64,000 nt of DNA, taken from contig JXTB01000001.1 in the NCBI GenBank assembly GCA_002914805.1, positions 552,838 to 616,837 of the forward strand. The letters are read 5' to 3'. The notes beneath the pieces were generated by a model. The model ran no database searches. It was not told where the DNA came from and saw only the letters and a program-made list of their open reading frames with translations. Positions 23,071 to 36,229 of this stretch are shown here, piece after piece (the stretch's first letter is position 1; every line of letters starts with the position of its first letter). The position numbers and the translations under genes are program-made. Source of the DNA: Parasponia andersonii (taxonomy: Eukaryota; Streptophyta; Magnoliopsida; Rosales; Cannabaceae).

Positions 23071-23226
23071 AGAGGTTCACCCTATACCACTATCAGAATA
23101 TTTCCAAAAGAACTATAGTGTCCCCGAAAGGACCAGAATATTTCTAAAGGAACCAAAGTATCCCCGAAGAAACTATATCACACATTTGGGCACTAGTCTG
23201 TCAGATCCTATTCACCAATAGAGTTG
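23071..23226. repeat. ~155-bp B-LTR module between the A-type LTR and the A primer site
   Basis: AGAGGTTCACCCTATACC... to CACCAATAG aligns with 38045-38200 of the B LTR and with 30743-30895 after the A 3' LTR. It contains imperfect ~20-bp units around CCGAAAGGACCAGAATATTT. Its place between an LTR end and a primer-binding site is abnormal for an LTR element. Confidence 0.8.
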
Positions 23227-23420
23227 TGGTATCAGTACGGAGGTTTAGTTATTTTTGAAGACTGCCGACATATGTATGATCATGTGACAGAAGGCTCAGT
23301 CAACTAGTAAGTCTAATTAATTTCGTACGTACACTTTATTTTTGTTATATAAGTTTGATGCACACATTATTATTAGCTATTATATTTGTTTGTAAGTAAA
23401 GGGCCATTATACAGGAAATC

Positions 23421-24420
23421 ATGCCAAGGGGTAAAGGTCAAACTAGCCAACAGAGAGGTGATAAAGAAAATGACAAAGATACTACTATATATCGATTAGC
23501 TGAATTAGTAGAGAGACAAGCTCAACAAATAGAGAGGCTTATAGAACTAGATCAAAGGAGAGAGGAACGATTGCCAGTACAAGTTATAGCTAGACAAAAA
23601 ATCATGAACTAGCTTCTGAAAGGTTCAGGAAGAATAAACCTCCAGCTTTTAAAGGTGATACAGATCCACTATTAGCTGAGGACTGGATTCGGAGTTTGGA
23701 GGGTATTATTGATTACATAAGAATTCCTGAGGAGAAAAAAGTATGTTGTGCTACTTATATGTTCCAAATAGATGTCAGGCATTTATGGGATTTCATAAAG
23801 TCAATTACTGTTGTTAACAAATTAACTTGGGAGAGATTCAAGGAAATCTTTTACAAGAAGTACTTTAGCAGAGCTTATCGACTGGCAAAGGCAGCTGAGT
23901 TTACTAATTTGAAGCAGGGTGGCATGTCTGTGTGTGACTACATAAACAAATTTGATGAGCTATCCAATTTTAATTCTCATATGGTAAGTACCAATGAGTT
24001 GAAATTAATATACAGGGATATTAAGATATCTACAGGAAAAGGTATACCATATACAAAAGTTACGGAAAAGCTCTTGAAGCTGAAGAAGCCAAACTGAAGG
24101 TGGTAAAAGCACTACAAATTAGAAGAAACATAAACATGGCGAGGAGAAATGAAAATTTGGGAAAAGATACTTAGCTAGAGTTTAATAGAAACAAAAGGAA
24201 ATTTCCACAGAGTCAAGGACAAAGACAAGATCCTTCAAAGTGCCTAGCAACAGGTCAACAAATCCAATCTAATTCAAATCAGAAAGTTATATGTCCCAAA
24301 TGTGGAAAGCCTGATGAAGGTGAATGTCTTTTGGGTAGTAAAGCGTGCTATACATGTGGAAAGACAGGGCACTTTTCTAAAAACTCTCCCTCCACCTCTG
24401 GTGAACCAAAAAAAGTTCCA
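23421..24420 (+). pseudogene. Element A gag region
   Basis: Starts MPRGKGQTSQQRGD with a basic, helical stretch (AELVERQAQQIERLIELDQR). A capsid-type block follows: KPPAFKGDTDPLLAEDWIRS, LTWERFKEIFYKKYF and CDYINKFDELSNF. A zinc-knuckle region lies near 24298-24375 (CYTCGKTGHF). Order and spacing fit Tekay/Del gag. Fossil, broken. Confidence 0.8.
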
Positions 24421-25000
24421 ACTTGTGTCTTTACCATGACTAGGATAGATGCTGAGGCTGATCTATCGATTATAGCAAGTGAAATATCTATCTTTGATAT
24501 CTTTACAAATACATTAATAAATTCAGGAGCTACACATTCATTTGCATCACCAGCATATGTGAGAAAATTGGGCAAATCACCCGAAACTTTGAATTTAAGA
24601 TACTATGTAACTATTCAACCTGGGGAAGTGATATATTTAGGTCAAGTTTTGAGAGTGTGTCCAATACAGATAGATGGTAGAGAGTTATGAGCAGACTTAA
24701 TAGCGTTGGATATGTAGGATTTCGACGTGATTTTAGGCATGGATTGGTTATCTAAGTATCATGCTAGCATTGATTGTAATGGTAAGAGAGTAGTATTACA
24801 GCCACCTTGTGAAGAGAAGTTTACTTTTCTTGGGTCTTTTAGGAAGAAAATGGCACCAATTATTTCAATAATAAAAGCAAGTAAGTTACTTAAGAAAAGA
24901 TATACTAGTTATTTGGCAAATGTAATGGAAACTAGAGAAGAACTTAAGATAAAGTCAGAAGATGTACAATGGTTAATGAATTTCTAGGGGTATTTCCAAA
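24420..25000 (+). pseudogene. Element A aspartic protease region
   Basis: Segments THSFASPAYVRKLG and, further on, VILGMDWLSKYHASIDC match the retropepsin-like protease and its typical GMDWL-x-x-x-x-A-x-I-D-C downstream flank in gypsy elements. Lies between gag and RT as expected. Fossil. Confidence 0.75.
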
Positions 25001-25860
25001 AGATTTATTGGGATTACCACCTGATAGAGAGATAGAGTTTGTTATTAACTTGCTATCTAATACTACTCCTATTTCTAAAGCATCATATAGAATAGCTCCA
25101 GTAGAGATGAAGGAATTAAAGGTACAATTATAGGAGCTTTTGGACAAGGGTTTCATATGCCAAGCTTTTCACTCTGGGATGCTCCAATGTTATTTGTAAA
25201 GAAGAAAGATAGAACTATGAGGCTTTGTATTGATTATAGAGAGCTAAATAAGGTCATAATCAATAATAAGTATCCTCTCACTAGAATTTATGATTTGTTT
25301 GATCAGTTACAAGGTGCTTCAATGTTTTCCAAGATTGATTTAAGATTCAGATACCACCAGTTGAAGATCAAGGAAGAAGATATTCTTAAGACAGCTTTTA
25401 CAACAAGATACGGGTACTATGAGTTCTTAGTGATGCCCTTCGGTTTAACCAATGCTCTAGTTACTTTTATGGATATGATGAATAGAGTATTCAAGGATTT
25501 CTTGGATAGTTTCATCATAGTCTTCATTGATGATATTTTGATCTACTCATACTCAAGGGAGGAGCATATGGAGTATTTGAGAACAATTTTGAGGATCTTG
25601 AAAGAAAAGTAATTGTATGCAAAATTTAAGAAATGTGAGTTCTGATTGGAGAAAGTTATCTTCCTTGGTCATGTAATGTCTGGAAATAGTATTTTCGTGG
25701 ACCCAACGAACATTGAAACTGTAAGTAATTAGTCAAGACCTACGAATGTTTCAGAGATTTGTAGTTTCTTGCGATTAGCTGGTTACTTTAGAAGGTTCGT
25801 AGAAGAATTTTCTAAGTTGGCTTCTCCATTGACTCAACTGACTAGAAAGAATGTGAAATT
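25000..25860 (+). pseudogene. Element A reverse transcriptase region
   Basis: Readable blocks include [39 protein letters not shown] and [13 protein letters not shown], the RT core with the D-D pair of the active site, then the connection segment ending near RFVEEFSKLASPLTQLTRKN. Fossil, several breaks. Confidence 0.85.
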
Positions 25861-25869
25861 TCATTAGAA

Positions 25870-26420
25870 TGATGATTGTGAAAAGAGTTTTCAAGAGTTA
25901 AAGCATTGTTTGATCACAGCTTCTATACTTTCTATACCCACTGGATCTGGGGGATTTATTATTTACAGTGATGCTTCAAAGAGTGGTATAGGTTGTGTTT
26001 TGATGCAAAATAGTAAGGTGATCATGTATGCTTCTAGGCAACTAAAAGAATATGAAAAAAAATATCCTACTCATGATTTGGAGCTAGCAATAATAGTTTT
26101 TGCACTGAAGATTTGGAGACATTATCTTTATGGAGAAAAATGTCAAATTTACACAGACCATAAAAGCCTCAAGTATTATTTTACCCAAAAGGAACTGAAT
26201 ATGAAACAGAGAAGATGGCTTGAACTGGTAAAAGACTATGATTATGAGATTCATTATCATCCAGACAAAGCTACTGTGGTTGTAGATGGTTTTTAAGTAG
26301 AAAGTCATTAGCTACTATGTCACTTAATTGTGAGGATCGGAAACATCTTTAGATGGATTTGTATCAATTAGAAATAGTGATTGTGACTACAGGTTTAATG
26401 GAGAAATTAATAGCTCTTAC
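25870..26420 (+). pseudogene. Element A RNase H region
   Basis: [36 protein letters not shown] and [20 protein letters not shown] followed by [20 protein letters not shown] are the standard gypsy RNase H blocks in order. Fossil. Confidence 0.85.
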
Positions 26421-26439
26421 CTTGCAACCTACAATTTTA

Positions 26440-27863
26440 GAGATAATTAAATAGAGCCAGAATATAGATCCCTATCTGACAAGCTTAAAAATTAAGATAG
26501 AGTCTGGAAAAGAGGTGGCCTTTCAGGTTGCTAGTGATGGAGTAATCAGATACAGAAATAGACTGTGTGCCAGATAGAATAATTAGAAAAGAGATATTGA
26601 CAGAAGTTCACACTACTCCCTATTCTGTGCATCCTAGTACTACAAAGATGTATAGAGATTTGAAAATTAATTATTTGTGTCCAGGTATAAAGAAGGATGT
26701 AATTGTTTTTGCCATCAAGTTAAAGCTAAACATCAACGACATGTTGGTACATTGAAGCCTATACATGTGCCACAATAGAAATGGGAAGAGATTGCGATGG
26801 ATTTGGTAGTTCGACTTCCTAAAACAAATAAAGGCCATGATGCCATTTAAGTTATTGTGGATAGATATATTAAGTTAGCCTATTTCTTACCGAGTAAACT
26901 AACTTATAGACTGGATCAGTTAGCTCAGTTATATGTTAAAGAAATCATTAGACTACATGATGTTCAAAAGGTTATCATATTTGACCGAGATTCTAGATCC
27001 ACTTCAAAATTCTAGAAGAGGATTCAGAAGGCTATAGGTACAACAGTAGTATTTAGTACAACTTTTCATCCTCAAATAGATGGACTATCAGAGAAATCCA
27101 TACAGACTCTTGAGGATATGCTTAGAGCTTGTGTGTTAGATTTTCATGGGTCTTGGAGCAAGTACTTGCTACTGATAGAATTTGCCTACAATAATAGTTA
27201 TCAAGCTTTAATTGAAATGTCGCTGTATAAAGCATTGTAGGGAAGAAAATGTAGATCTCTAATTTACTGGGAAGAGATGGGAGAAAGAAAATTTTTTACT
27301 CCAGAATTGATAGGAGAAACAGCTGAAGTAGTAGAAAAGATTTTAAAAGGTTATTAGCTGTTCAGAATAGACAGAAGCACTATGCTGATCCTAGAAGAAG
27401 AAGGCCACGTTTAATGTTGGTTAAAGGTTACTCCCATAAAAGGAATCATGAGGTTTAGGAAGAAAGGGAAGCTTAGTCCTAGATAAATAGGCTCATTTGA
27501 GATAGTTAACATAGTTGGAGATGTTGCCTATAAACTTGCTTTACCACCCTCACTGTCAAACGTACATTATGTTTTTCATGTTTCTAAGTTAAGAATATAT
27601 ATTCAAAATCCTTTCACATATTTTGAGTTTTGAGCCACTAGAATTGAGCTAAGATGTGAGCTATGAAGAACAACTAGTGGAGATTTTGGATAGAAAGGAA
27701 AAGAAACTTAGAAACAAGAAGATCCTTTGGTCAAAGTATTATGGAGGAACCATGAAGTAGAAGAAGCCACATGGAAAAGAGAAGAAGAGATGAAAACTAA
27801 GTATCCTCACTTATTTGGGTAAGCAAATTTCGAGGACGAAATTTAATAAGGAGGGAAGGATTC
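26440..27863 (+). pseudogene. Element A integrase and chromodomain-like tail
   Basis: Blocks include the N-terminal zinc-binding region near 26590-26760 (HTTPYSVHPSTTKMYRDLK), the core near 26790-27220, the GPY/F-type module near 27420-27580 (GDVAYKLALPPSLSNVHYVF) and a terminal chromodomain-like stretch near 27640-27830. Fossil, many breaks. Confidence 0.75.
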
Positions 27864-30742
27864 TGATGCCCAAGATTCTCACATGCATACTAAGCTAATA
27901 ATAAACATATTCATATTGTATAATAGACATATTAAGTAATTAGTATCAACTCTATAGTAATTTGCTCATTCTTAATTGTTAAATGCTTTCAATATGTATT
28001 ATTGTACTAATATTTGTCAAAGTATTCCCATGTAGTGTAAAGGCTCAGTATCCTCAGAGAGAGAGCTTGTTATGTTAAAAGAACAAATAATACATTGATG
28101 AATAATAATACCATATGCACATGCATTAAAATCATGTCTATTGATAACTTGGTCAAATAGTAGATTTTTGGTGAAATATACTTTTTACGCTTTTCGGAGC
28201 CAAATTCACTGTGTCTTTAACATGTCAAATAGCTTTAACTTAATGTCTACAACTCATTTATAGTATTTAACTTGTCGTCCTCTGGTAAGATGAGGTGGCA
28301 TTCGGGGCACTTATTTGTGTTTTATTTCACTAAACTAGCTTAAGTTTAGCTTAATCGTGTAATATTAATTTTGTGCATTCTATTAATTAGGCATTGATAC
28401 TATGTTTTCATTATTATTTGGAGTCTAATTGACTTATTTTTATATTTAATGATTGGTTACGGGGATAGGTTCTAACAGATTACAATAAGATTGGCCATAT
28501 AGGATCATAAGTCAAAGTATGACTAGATTTCAACTTTTACGCTTAGTTTCACCATTTTAGTCTACACTTAAGTATATAGGAATAGCCAAGAATGTGGTGA
28601 TTAAGCCAAGAGTGATTGAAAGCTGGACACATAGAAAGTTAGGGTGTGAAATACCAAAAATACCCCTTAGAATTTAAGTTATGCATTTTCTTAGCCATTA
28701 AGAATTGATTTTGGACCAAATCTGGTCATTTCTTTCCTCTTTCTCTCCATCCATGACTTGAACCAGTCCAACCAATATCGAAGCTTCTCTCAACTCCCCT
28801 TAGCCATATCCAAGTAGTAGAACTCCAGTTGGAGCTCTAGAAAGCAAGATAGGTCCAAACTAGTCATGGTAATTCTACTAATTCTTCTTCCCAAGTTTTC
28901 GCTTTCTTATTACAATCCTTCACTTGATACCACTTAATAAATTGTTCCTCTAGGTTTTCTTGAGTCCTAAAATCAGTTTTAAAGACTGGAGAATTAATTT
29001 GGTGGAGGTACAAGTCAAGAGCTTCAGTAAAATCTCAAACTAGTCAAGGTGAGTTCTATATAGGATTTTGAATTTGTTGTTAGTTTCTTTTGCTTTAACT
29101 CTTCAATCAAAGCTTTTATTTCATGAATAAAGGTCTTAATAGACCTTATATATGATTAAAAATATAGAATTTAAGTTGAGGATTAAAGTTAGACTTAAAG
29201 CCCCTAAAGTTTGGCATTTATAGAGTTATGTATTTTCATGTGTAGTACATTAAGGTTTCTATACTTATAATTTGATTTTATAAAATGAAAATGTATATTT
29301 TGTTGATTCCACTTTGTAAATATATTTTTTTAGTTACTGGTTGTGACAATGAAAAAGTATAAAAGTGGTTTTAAATTTTTTCTAAACCGAAAGGAATTGA
29401 AGTGTTCCTAGGATGTACTAAATGATCCTCTTTGAGTTGTATATATGGGATTTGGATTGTAAACTATTATTCCTAGGTTTAAAACCATGATTTTAATCAT
29501 ATGGAAATATCCTAAAAATAGGAGAGATACTGTCCAAATATTTTAAAGACGAAATAGTACCATTTGGAAACAAAGGGACTAGTTTTTATGAAAGTATGTG
29601 TCATTTTGGTTTATATTGTGATTTAGTCTTGTGGTCATTTTTTTTAAGCATTTTACATTGTAGTAATCATTCTAGTAATAAAATTGATATCAAGTCTACC
29701 ACACGTCTTGCCATAGAGGATACTGACCTTTTTAATTATCTTTTTTGTCAGACACAGGGTAAGTAAAATTTTAGTTTAACTGCATCACAAGAACAGTAGT
29801 ATATAGAAGATCTTTCCTAACATTCAAATGTGTATTATATTAATTATATGTTATTCATATGGTTGTTGAAAGTTTTATGAAAGACATAAGCATGGCATAA
29901 TCATGTAAGCATGATTTTTTAAAAAATGAAGTTTTCAAGGCATTGAATTTAAAGTAGTACCATTGTACTGATTTTATGAGATATGTTTTAAGTACAGTGT
30001 TTAGTCTGTGTGCATTAGGTAAGTATAGTTTGCATAGGCATCCTTCCTGCATAGGTGGGTACAGCTTACTAACTGTTGGGACTGAGGATTGTATATGAGA
30101 TTTATTAGGTGCACTACCTACTTGGTCTACATTAGGTAGGTATGGTTGGCATTGGCCATATGTTTCCTTCCTGCATAGGTGGGCACGGCCTACCAACTGC
30201 TGTGACTTTGTAGTATACTCAAGGGCTCTATAAAGAAACATTTTCTAAGAAAAGTACATCAAAATGAAACGTTATGAAAAGAAAGAGTACAATGGGAATT
30301 TCAGTGAAGTTTATGCATGAAGCACGTGCACAAGAATGCATGATCTTTACTTACTGAGTATTAGCTCAGTTAGTTTTTGTGATGCAGGTGAGCAGATATA
30401 TGATGTATAGAGTGGCTAGTTAGTCTAGCACACTTTCTTGTCGCCATGATCATATAGATGTAGATGAGCTTAACTTCTGGGCAGTGTTTTCTTTGTATTT
30501 TAATATTTTGATATATTGTAAATATTACTGTTGATGGAAAGATAAACTGATAAGAACTTTTGATTATACATTTTGTAAAGACACTTTCAGATTGTAATGC
30601 CATGAAGCTCCTTTTGTTTTAGAGTTTTGAAAAGTTAAATTTGCCTAATTTTTTTAAACAAAACTACCGGTATGGTTTATAAAAGAGTAATACTTCCTAG
30701 TTTGACTTATATAGTCATATAGATAAGCTAGGAGGTGTTACA
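27864..30742 (+). mobile_element. Element A 3' LTR (2.88 kb)
   Basis: Begins TGATGCCCAAGATTCTCACA right after the polypurine tract and ends AAGCTAGGAGGTGTTACA. Collinear with the A-type LTR at 13541-16429 plus 23053-23070. It is followed by AGACATCC..., the same position of the B LTR that follows the solo-like A LTR (AGAGGTTC...). Minus-strand ORFs at 29855 and 30370 are incidental. Confidence 0.85.
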
Positions 30743-32150
30743 AGACATCCATCCTATACCGCCATCAGGATATTTCCGAAAGAACCATAGCGTTTCCGAA
30801 AGGACCAGAATATTCCCAAAGAAACCGAAGTGTCCCCAAGGAAACCGTATCACATATTTGGATACTAATCCGTCACACCTTATTCACCAATACTCGTTAG
30901 GCAATATAAATGCACTACGTTTTAATGTCTCATGCAAAGCTGAATAACAAGTACATGTGTATACATATCCACATATTGTACAAATTCATAGAAATAAATA
31001 ATTTCTTACATTATAAATGTGATGTTTCTTACTTCGATTCCAAACTTTACGTAGTTTCTTATGAAATGCTTTTCACTCTAGGTACAGTTAACATGCTCCT
31101 AATATTTAGTCAATATCATATGTCTTTTCTTTTTTAAAAAAATATAATTATTACATGACTTTCTGTCTTTTGGCATAAAACTTCACATATAAAAAAATGC
31201 AAACAATAATTCCACCAAACCTCATGTATCACTCAATAAGGCGCGTAAACTTATTCACACTTATTACTTGTTTTCTAGAAAATAATCACATGGATATATA
31301 ACCAGCAAACATAAGTATATATACATCTACTAGATTAAACTTCCTGCATCTAGCGCAATGAGCTCAATAAAGTTTATAGAAACATACGAAGTTAAAAAAA
31401 TATATAAATGCGTATAACACTTTATCTGAATCAATCAAAATTCCTTGTACTAAGTATATAGTTCACAAATTTAGAAATACTCATGTATAAAATACACATG
31501 TGAGGATTATCTCACATAAACACTCTATGACTTCTTTCTTCTTCTTTTTTTAATAATCAATTAAAATTGCTGATAAAACCTTGATACCGGAAAAAAAAAC
31601 TTAAATAAAGAACTTCAAAATTCATGCACATCAACATTGATAGGAGTGCGTACATATATATATATATATATATATATGAACTATTTTAAATGAAGAAGAT
31701 TGATAATAAGATTATTAGATACACAAACACAAAACACATACTAAAAATAATAATACTTTAAAAGAAAAAATTTCTAAGTACCTGAAATTGTGTATCCGAT
31801 TATTGTACTTCCTTAAAAGAAATTATTGGAGTGTGAACCGATTTCTAGCGTAAAGGATTGTAAAAATTAAAAGTAGAGAAATAGTTTGCACTCACTAAAC
31901 AAAGAGGCGGCTCACAGTTGCTAACAGGACAATATCTAAGTTAACATTATATAGACTTATGAAATGTCATAAAAGTTGTCGACCTGATCAAAATTGTGGC
32001 TCTTTTTAATTATTTAATTATTATTAACAAAATGAACTATTATTAGAAAGATGGAGAAATATGGAGAAGATAAGGACAATGCCACATTAGTTTAAGATAA
32101 ACATGAAGTTTAAGAAACTTGTTAACAAAAGGAATAATTCTCTTATTCTT

Positions 32151-32185
<35 letters not shown>

Positions 32186-32764
32186 TTTAAGTGATATATC
32201 CTATAACTAGAAGTCACTAAGATAACGTGGAATCAATTCTTTCAAATTATAATTACTTTAATAAAAAAATATTCACACACAAATAAATAAAGACATGCCT
32301 AGTTATAAAGAAAAATATCCACTACCTCTAAATGACAAAACATGAGTGAAATGGCAAAATTTAACCATATAACATTTGAATTGAAATAACAATATTAGAA
32401 GTAATATCATGTGAACAAATAATCATATTTAACAAAATGACATATTTAAAAATAATCACCACAACTTAATGAAGTAAATAACAATTTATTCGATTAATTC
32501 ATTTCTAACCGTATATTCTAACAAATAATCTTATTCAATTAATTGACTTAACACATATTAAATCGTACCAATGAGATTGTACTGAGCATTTCATTGTAAA
32601 ATTACTTCGCAAATAAAGATAATAAAAATAACTAATATATTGAAATAAGTATTATATACCCATAAATACATTAATATATAAAAGAAAATATTATGCAATC
32701 ATATTGTATTGGCTCTTTAATTATGTGAGGAACTGGGTGTCATTTAAGAATTTGAAATATCACA
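30743..32764 (-). mobile_element. Element B downstream LTR, proximal part
   Basis: Collinear with 38045-39881 of the intact B LTR. On the minus strand it begins TGTGATATTT at 32764, directly after the polypurine tract. AT dinucleotide runs lie at about 31656-31677 and 32153-32182. Together with 13011-13540 it makes up one B LTR of about 2.5 kb. Confidence 0.85.
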
Positions 32765-32789
32765 ATCTTCCCTCCTAATAAAAATTTTG

Positions 32790-34186
32790 TCCTCGAAATT
32801 TGCTTACCGAATAACTCTAAATGTTGGTTTCTCATTTCGTTTTCCTGTTCCCATATAGCCTCCTCTATAGCATGATTTCGTCGCAAAATTTTTCCTAAAT
32901 GAATCTTTTTGTTTCTCAATTCTTTCTCCTTTCTGTCTAAAATTTGAACTGAACGTTCCTCGTAGGAAATTTTGGGTCAAGTTCAAGTGGCTCTTCACTA
33001 AAATCATGGGATGGGTCTGATACATATTTTCTTAATATAGAAACATGGAAGACATTTTGTACACCTGATAACTCTTGGGATAGGGCAAGCCTATAAGCAA
33101 CATTCCCAACTTTCTCGAAGACCTCATACGAACTAATGAATCTCAGACTCAACTTTTCTTTCTTTCCAAATCTCATAACACCTTTCATAGTTATGACCTT
33201 AAGAAATACTTTTTCACCAATATAAAAATGTAAAGGACGACGTTTTGGATTTGTGCAAAACTTCGGTCTACTTTGAGCTACTATCACACGTTTTTTGATC
33301 ATCTTAACTACCTCACTTGTATCTCTACCAATATTGGGACCTAAATAATGTCACTCTCTAACCTCATCCTAGTGAATAAGAGATCTGCACTTTCTCCCAT
33401 ACAACATCTCATAAGGTACAATACCAATTATAGCTTGAAAGCTGCTAATATAGAACAATTCAATTAACGATAGGTAATGATTCCACAACCCTTGGAAATC
33501 CATAACACAAGCTCTAAGTATTTCCTTTAGAATCTAAATAGTCCTCTTAGCCTGACCATCTGTCTGAGGATGGACTGCAGTTCTAAATTTTAATTTAGTT
33601 CCCAAAGCTCACTATACACTCTCCTAAAATTTTGAATTAATCTGGCATCTTTATTTGAAATTATAGAAATTGGAATTCTATAAAGTCTAACAATTTCCTT
33701 AATGTACAATGCTACTAGCTTATCCATGGAGTACATCGTAGAAATCGGAATAAATTGAGCTACCTTAGTGTGCTTGTCAACTATAACCCAAATTACATCG
33801 TGACGAGATACTGTCTTTGGTAACCTAACTACAAAATCCATAGCGATCTCCTCCTATTTCCATTCGGGTAATGGAAGTGGTTGTAGCTCTCTTGCTAGTC
33901 TCTTATGCTCAGCCTTAATTTGCTAACATGTTAAGCAATGTTCCACAAAATTAAAAATATCCTTTTTCATCCCTAGCCACCAATCGTGAATCTTTAGATC
34001 ATTATACATCTTTATTGTACCTGGATGGACTAAATATGGAGTATTATGTGCTTTTATTAGAATCTCTTCCTTTAAATTTCTCTTATCTAGTACGCAGAGT
34101 CTACCATGCAATCTAATGAAACCTTCAGTAGAAACACTAAAATCTGACTTTTTCCATGACTCTATTATTTCTTTTTGCCCAATCAA
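32790..34186 (-). pseudogene. Element B integrase and chromodomain-like tail
   Basis: Blocks: zinc-binding domain AHNTPYLVHPGTIKMYNDLK (near 34050), core MDFVVRLPKTVSRHDVIWVI and IISNKDARL (33840-33640), GPY/F-type module RFISSYEVFEKVGNVAYRLA (near 33120), and a tail near 32800-32940 with basic and aromatic residues like a chromodomain. Fossil. Confidence 0.8.
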
Positions 34187-34229
34187 ATCCAGATCTTCTT
34201 TTTGGCCTTATTTGATCTTGTCTAATAAG

Positions 34230-34800
34230 GTAGACTATAATGTCATAGTAGATAATTTATCAATAATTAACTCGATATCAGATATGTATAAATCTTCTTG
34301 CAAGGGTTTCTCTAACTCATGTAAAGCTGCCAAATTTCCAAACGATTTCTTACTGAGTGCATCTACCATAATATTGGTTTATCCTAGATGATAACTAATG
34401 TCACAATCGTAGTCTTTTACCAATTCAAGCCAACATCGTTGTCTCATATTCAATTATTTTTGAGTAAATAAATACTTCAAATTTTGTGATCAATAAAGAT
34501 TTTGCAATATACCCATAAAGATAATGTCGTCAAATCTTTGATGCAAATACCACTACTGCTAGTTCTAAATCATGAGTAGGATAGTTACGCTCATAATCCT
34601 TTAGCTGTCTTAAGGCATAAGCAATAACTTTCTCATTTTTCATAAGGACGCATCCCAAACCCTATTTCGAGGCATCATTGTAAATAATAAACCCTCCTAT
34701 ACCTTAAGGTATAGTCAAGACTAGTGCTGAAATTAATCTCTACTTTAATTCTTGAAAATTGTTTTCACACTTATCAGTCCATATGAACTTATTGCTCTTC
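34230..34800 (-). pseudogene. Element B RNase H region
   Basis: Minus-strand translation in pieces shows the gypsy RNase H order (a DAS-type start near 34680, an ASRQLK...YPTHDLEL-like block near 34560-34620, and a [13 protein letters not shown]-like block near 34400-34450). Fossil, fragmented. Confidence 0.65.
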
Positions 34801-35760
34801 CTGGTCAATTGTGTAAGTCACATAGGAATCTTGGAGAATCCCTCAACAAACCTTCTATAATAACCAACCAAACACAGAAAGCTCCTTATTTCTATTACAT
34901 TTGTTGGTCTAGACCAATTATTAACTGCCTTAACCTTGGCTAGGTCAGTAGATTTCCTGTTCTGAGAAACAACGGGACCAAGAAATGACACTTTTTCTAG
35001 CCAGAACTCACATTTCTTGAATTTAACATATAACTTTTTATCTTTCAGTATTTGTAAAGTAATTCTCAAATGTTCCCTATATTCTTCTCTAGATCGTGAG
35101 TACACCAAAATGTCATCAATAAACACAATAGCAAACTTGTCTAGGAATTTCTTGAATATATTGTTCATTAAATCCATAAACATTGTTGGAGAATTGGTCA
35201 GACCAAATGACATCACTAAAAATTCATAATGGTGATACTAAGTTCTGAAAGCAGTCAGGATATCTTCCTCTCTAACTCTAAATTGATGGTAACCAGAGCT
35301 CAAATCAATCTTTGAAAGCATGGAAACACATTGTAGTTGATCAAACAAATAATCGATACGAGATAGGGTATACTTGTTTTTAAGAGTCACTTTGTTAATT
35401 TCTCTATAGTTAATGCATAATCACAGAGTTCCATCTTTTCTTTTCACAAATAAGCCTGGTGCACCCCATGGTGATAAGTTAGGACGTATAAATCCTTTTT
35501 CTAATAACTCTTGTAATTTATTTTTTAACTCCTTTAACTCTACTGGAGCCATCCTATAATGTGTCTTAGAAATAGATGCAATACCTGGTACCAAATCAAT
35601 AGCAAAGTCAATTTCTCTTATAGGTACTAATCCTGGCAAGTCCTCTTCAAACACATCCAGGAAATCTTGCATAACTAGCACATCTTTTGGTCTAAGTTTA
35701 TACTCAATAGATGTGTCAACAGTACTGGCTAAATATCCTGTACAACCTTTTTCTAAGAAT
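34800..35760 (-). pseudogene. Element B reverse transcriptase region
   Basis: Blocks: [58 protein letters not shown] and [20 protein letters not shown], then [12 protein letters not shown] and [20 protein letters not shown]. The order is that of gypsy RT and connection. Fossil. Confidence 0.85.
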
Positions 35761-35782
35761 TTATGAGCTTTCATAGCTGATA

Positions 35783-36130
35783 TCAAAGGAAACTTTGCTT
35801 TACTTTGAGTACCATAAGTATAAATTGATCTGGAGGATAAAATGTCACAACCCATATTTTACAATCAATCTTAGCATAATACTTCAATAGCCGATCTATA
35901 CCCAAAATAATCCCATAATTATTCATATCAAGTACAATCAAGTCCGCAAATAATTTTCTGTCATCCATTATAATAAGACAAGCTCTCAAAATTTTGTCTA
36001 AATACATAACCTTTCCAAAATGAAGTGTGATACCAAATGGAGTACTTATTTGATCTATAGGGCGACCTAATCTCCTCACAAATGTTAATGATTCATGTTA
36101 ATGTGTGGATCCTGAGTCTATTAATGCATG
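35783..36130 (-). pseudogene. Element B aspartic protease region
   Basis: TPFGITLHFGKVMYLDKILR and a GIDRLLKYYAKIDCK flank, the equivalent of the GMDWL...A-x-I-D-C motif, place the protease between gag and RT. Fossil. Confidence 0.7.
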
Positions 36131-36229
36131 AGCTATGATGCCAAAATTAAATATCTCACATATGATAACATATGGGTTTGCCTTAGTCTTTTTTCCAACA
36201 TCTATCTCAGGCATAGCATACAGCTTTCA

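Larger units (their letters stand above)
23227..27863 (+). mobile_element. Element A internal region: gag-pol of a Tekay/Del-like chromovirus
   Basis: Primer-binding site TGGTATCAG at 23227-23235, a leader to 23420, then gag, protease, RT, RNase H, integrase and chromodomain-like tail in gypsy order, and a polypurine tract AAGGAGGGAAGGATTC at 27848-27863. All parts are present but the frame is broken at roughly a dozen places. It replicated by reverse transcription when active; chromodomain tails in this lineage direct integration to heterochromatin. Confidence 0.85.

Noticed and set aside
29855-30241. Minus-strand ORF of 128 residues
   Set aside because: Chance reading of the A LTR on the opposite strand; the other A LTRs do not keep it open.
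31656-32182. AT dinucleotide runs considered as a matrix attachment or origin region
   Set aside because: They are simple microsatellites within the B LTR; nothing specific supports another role.
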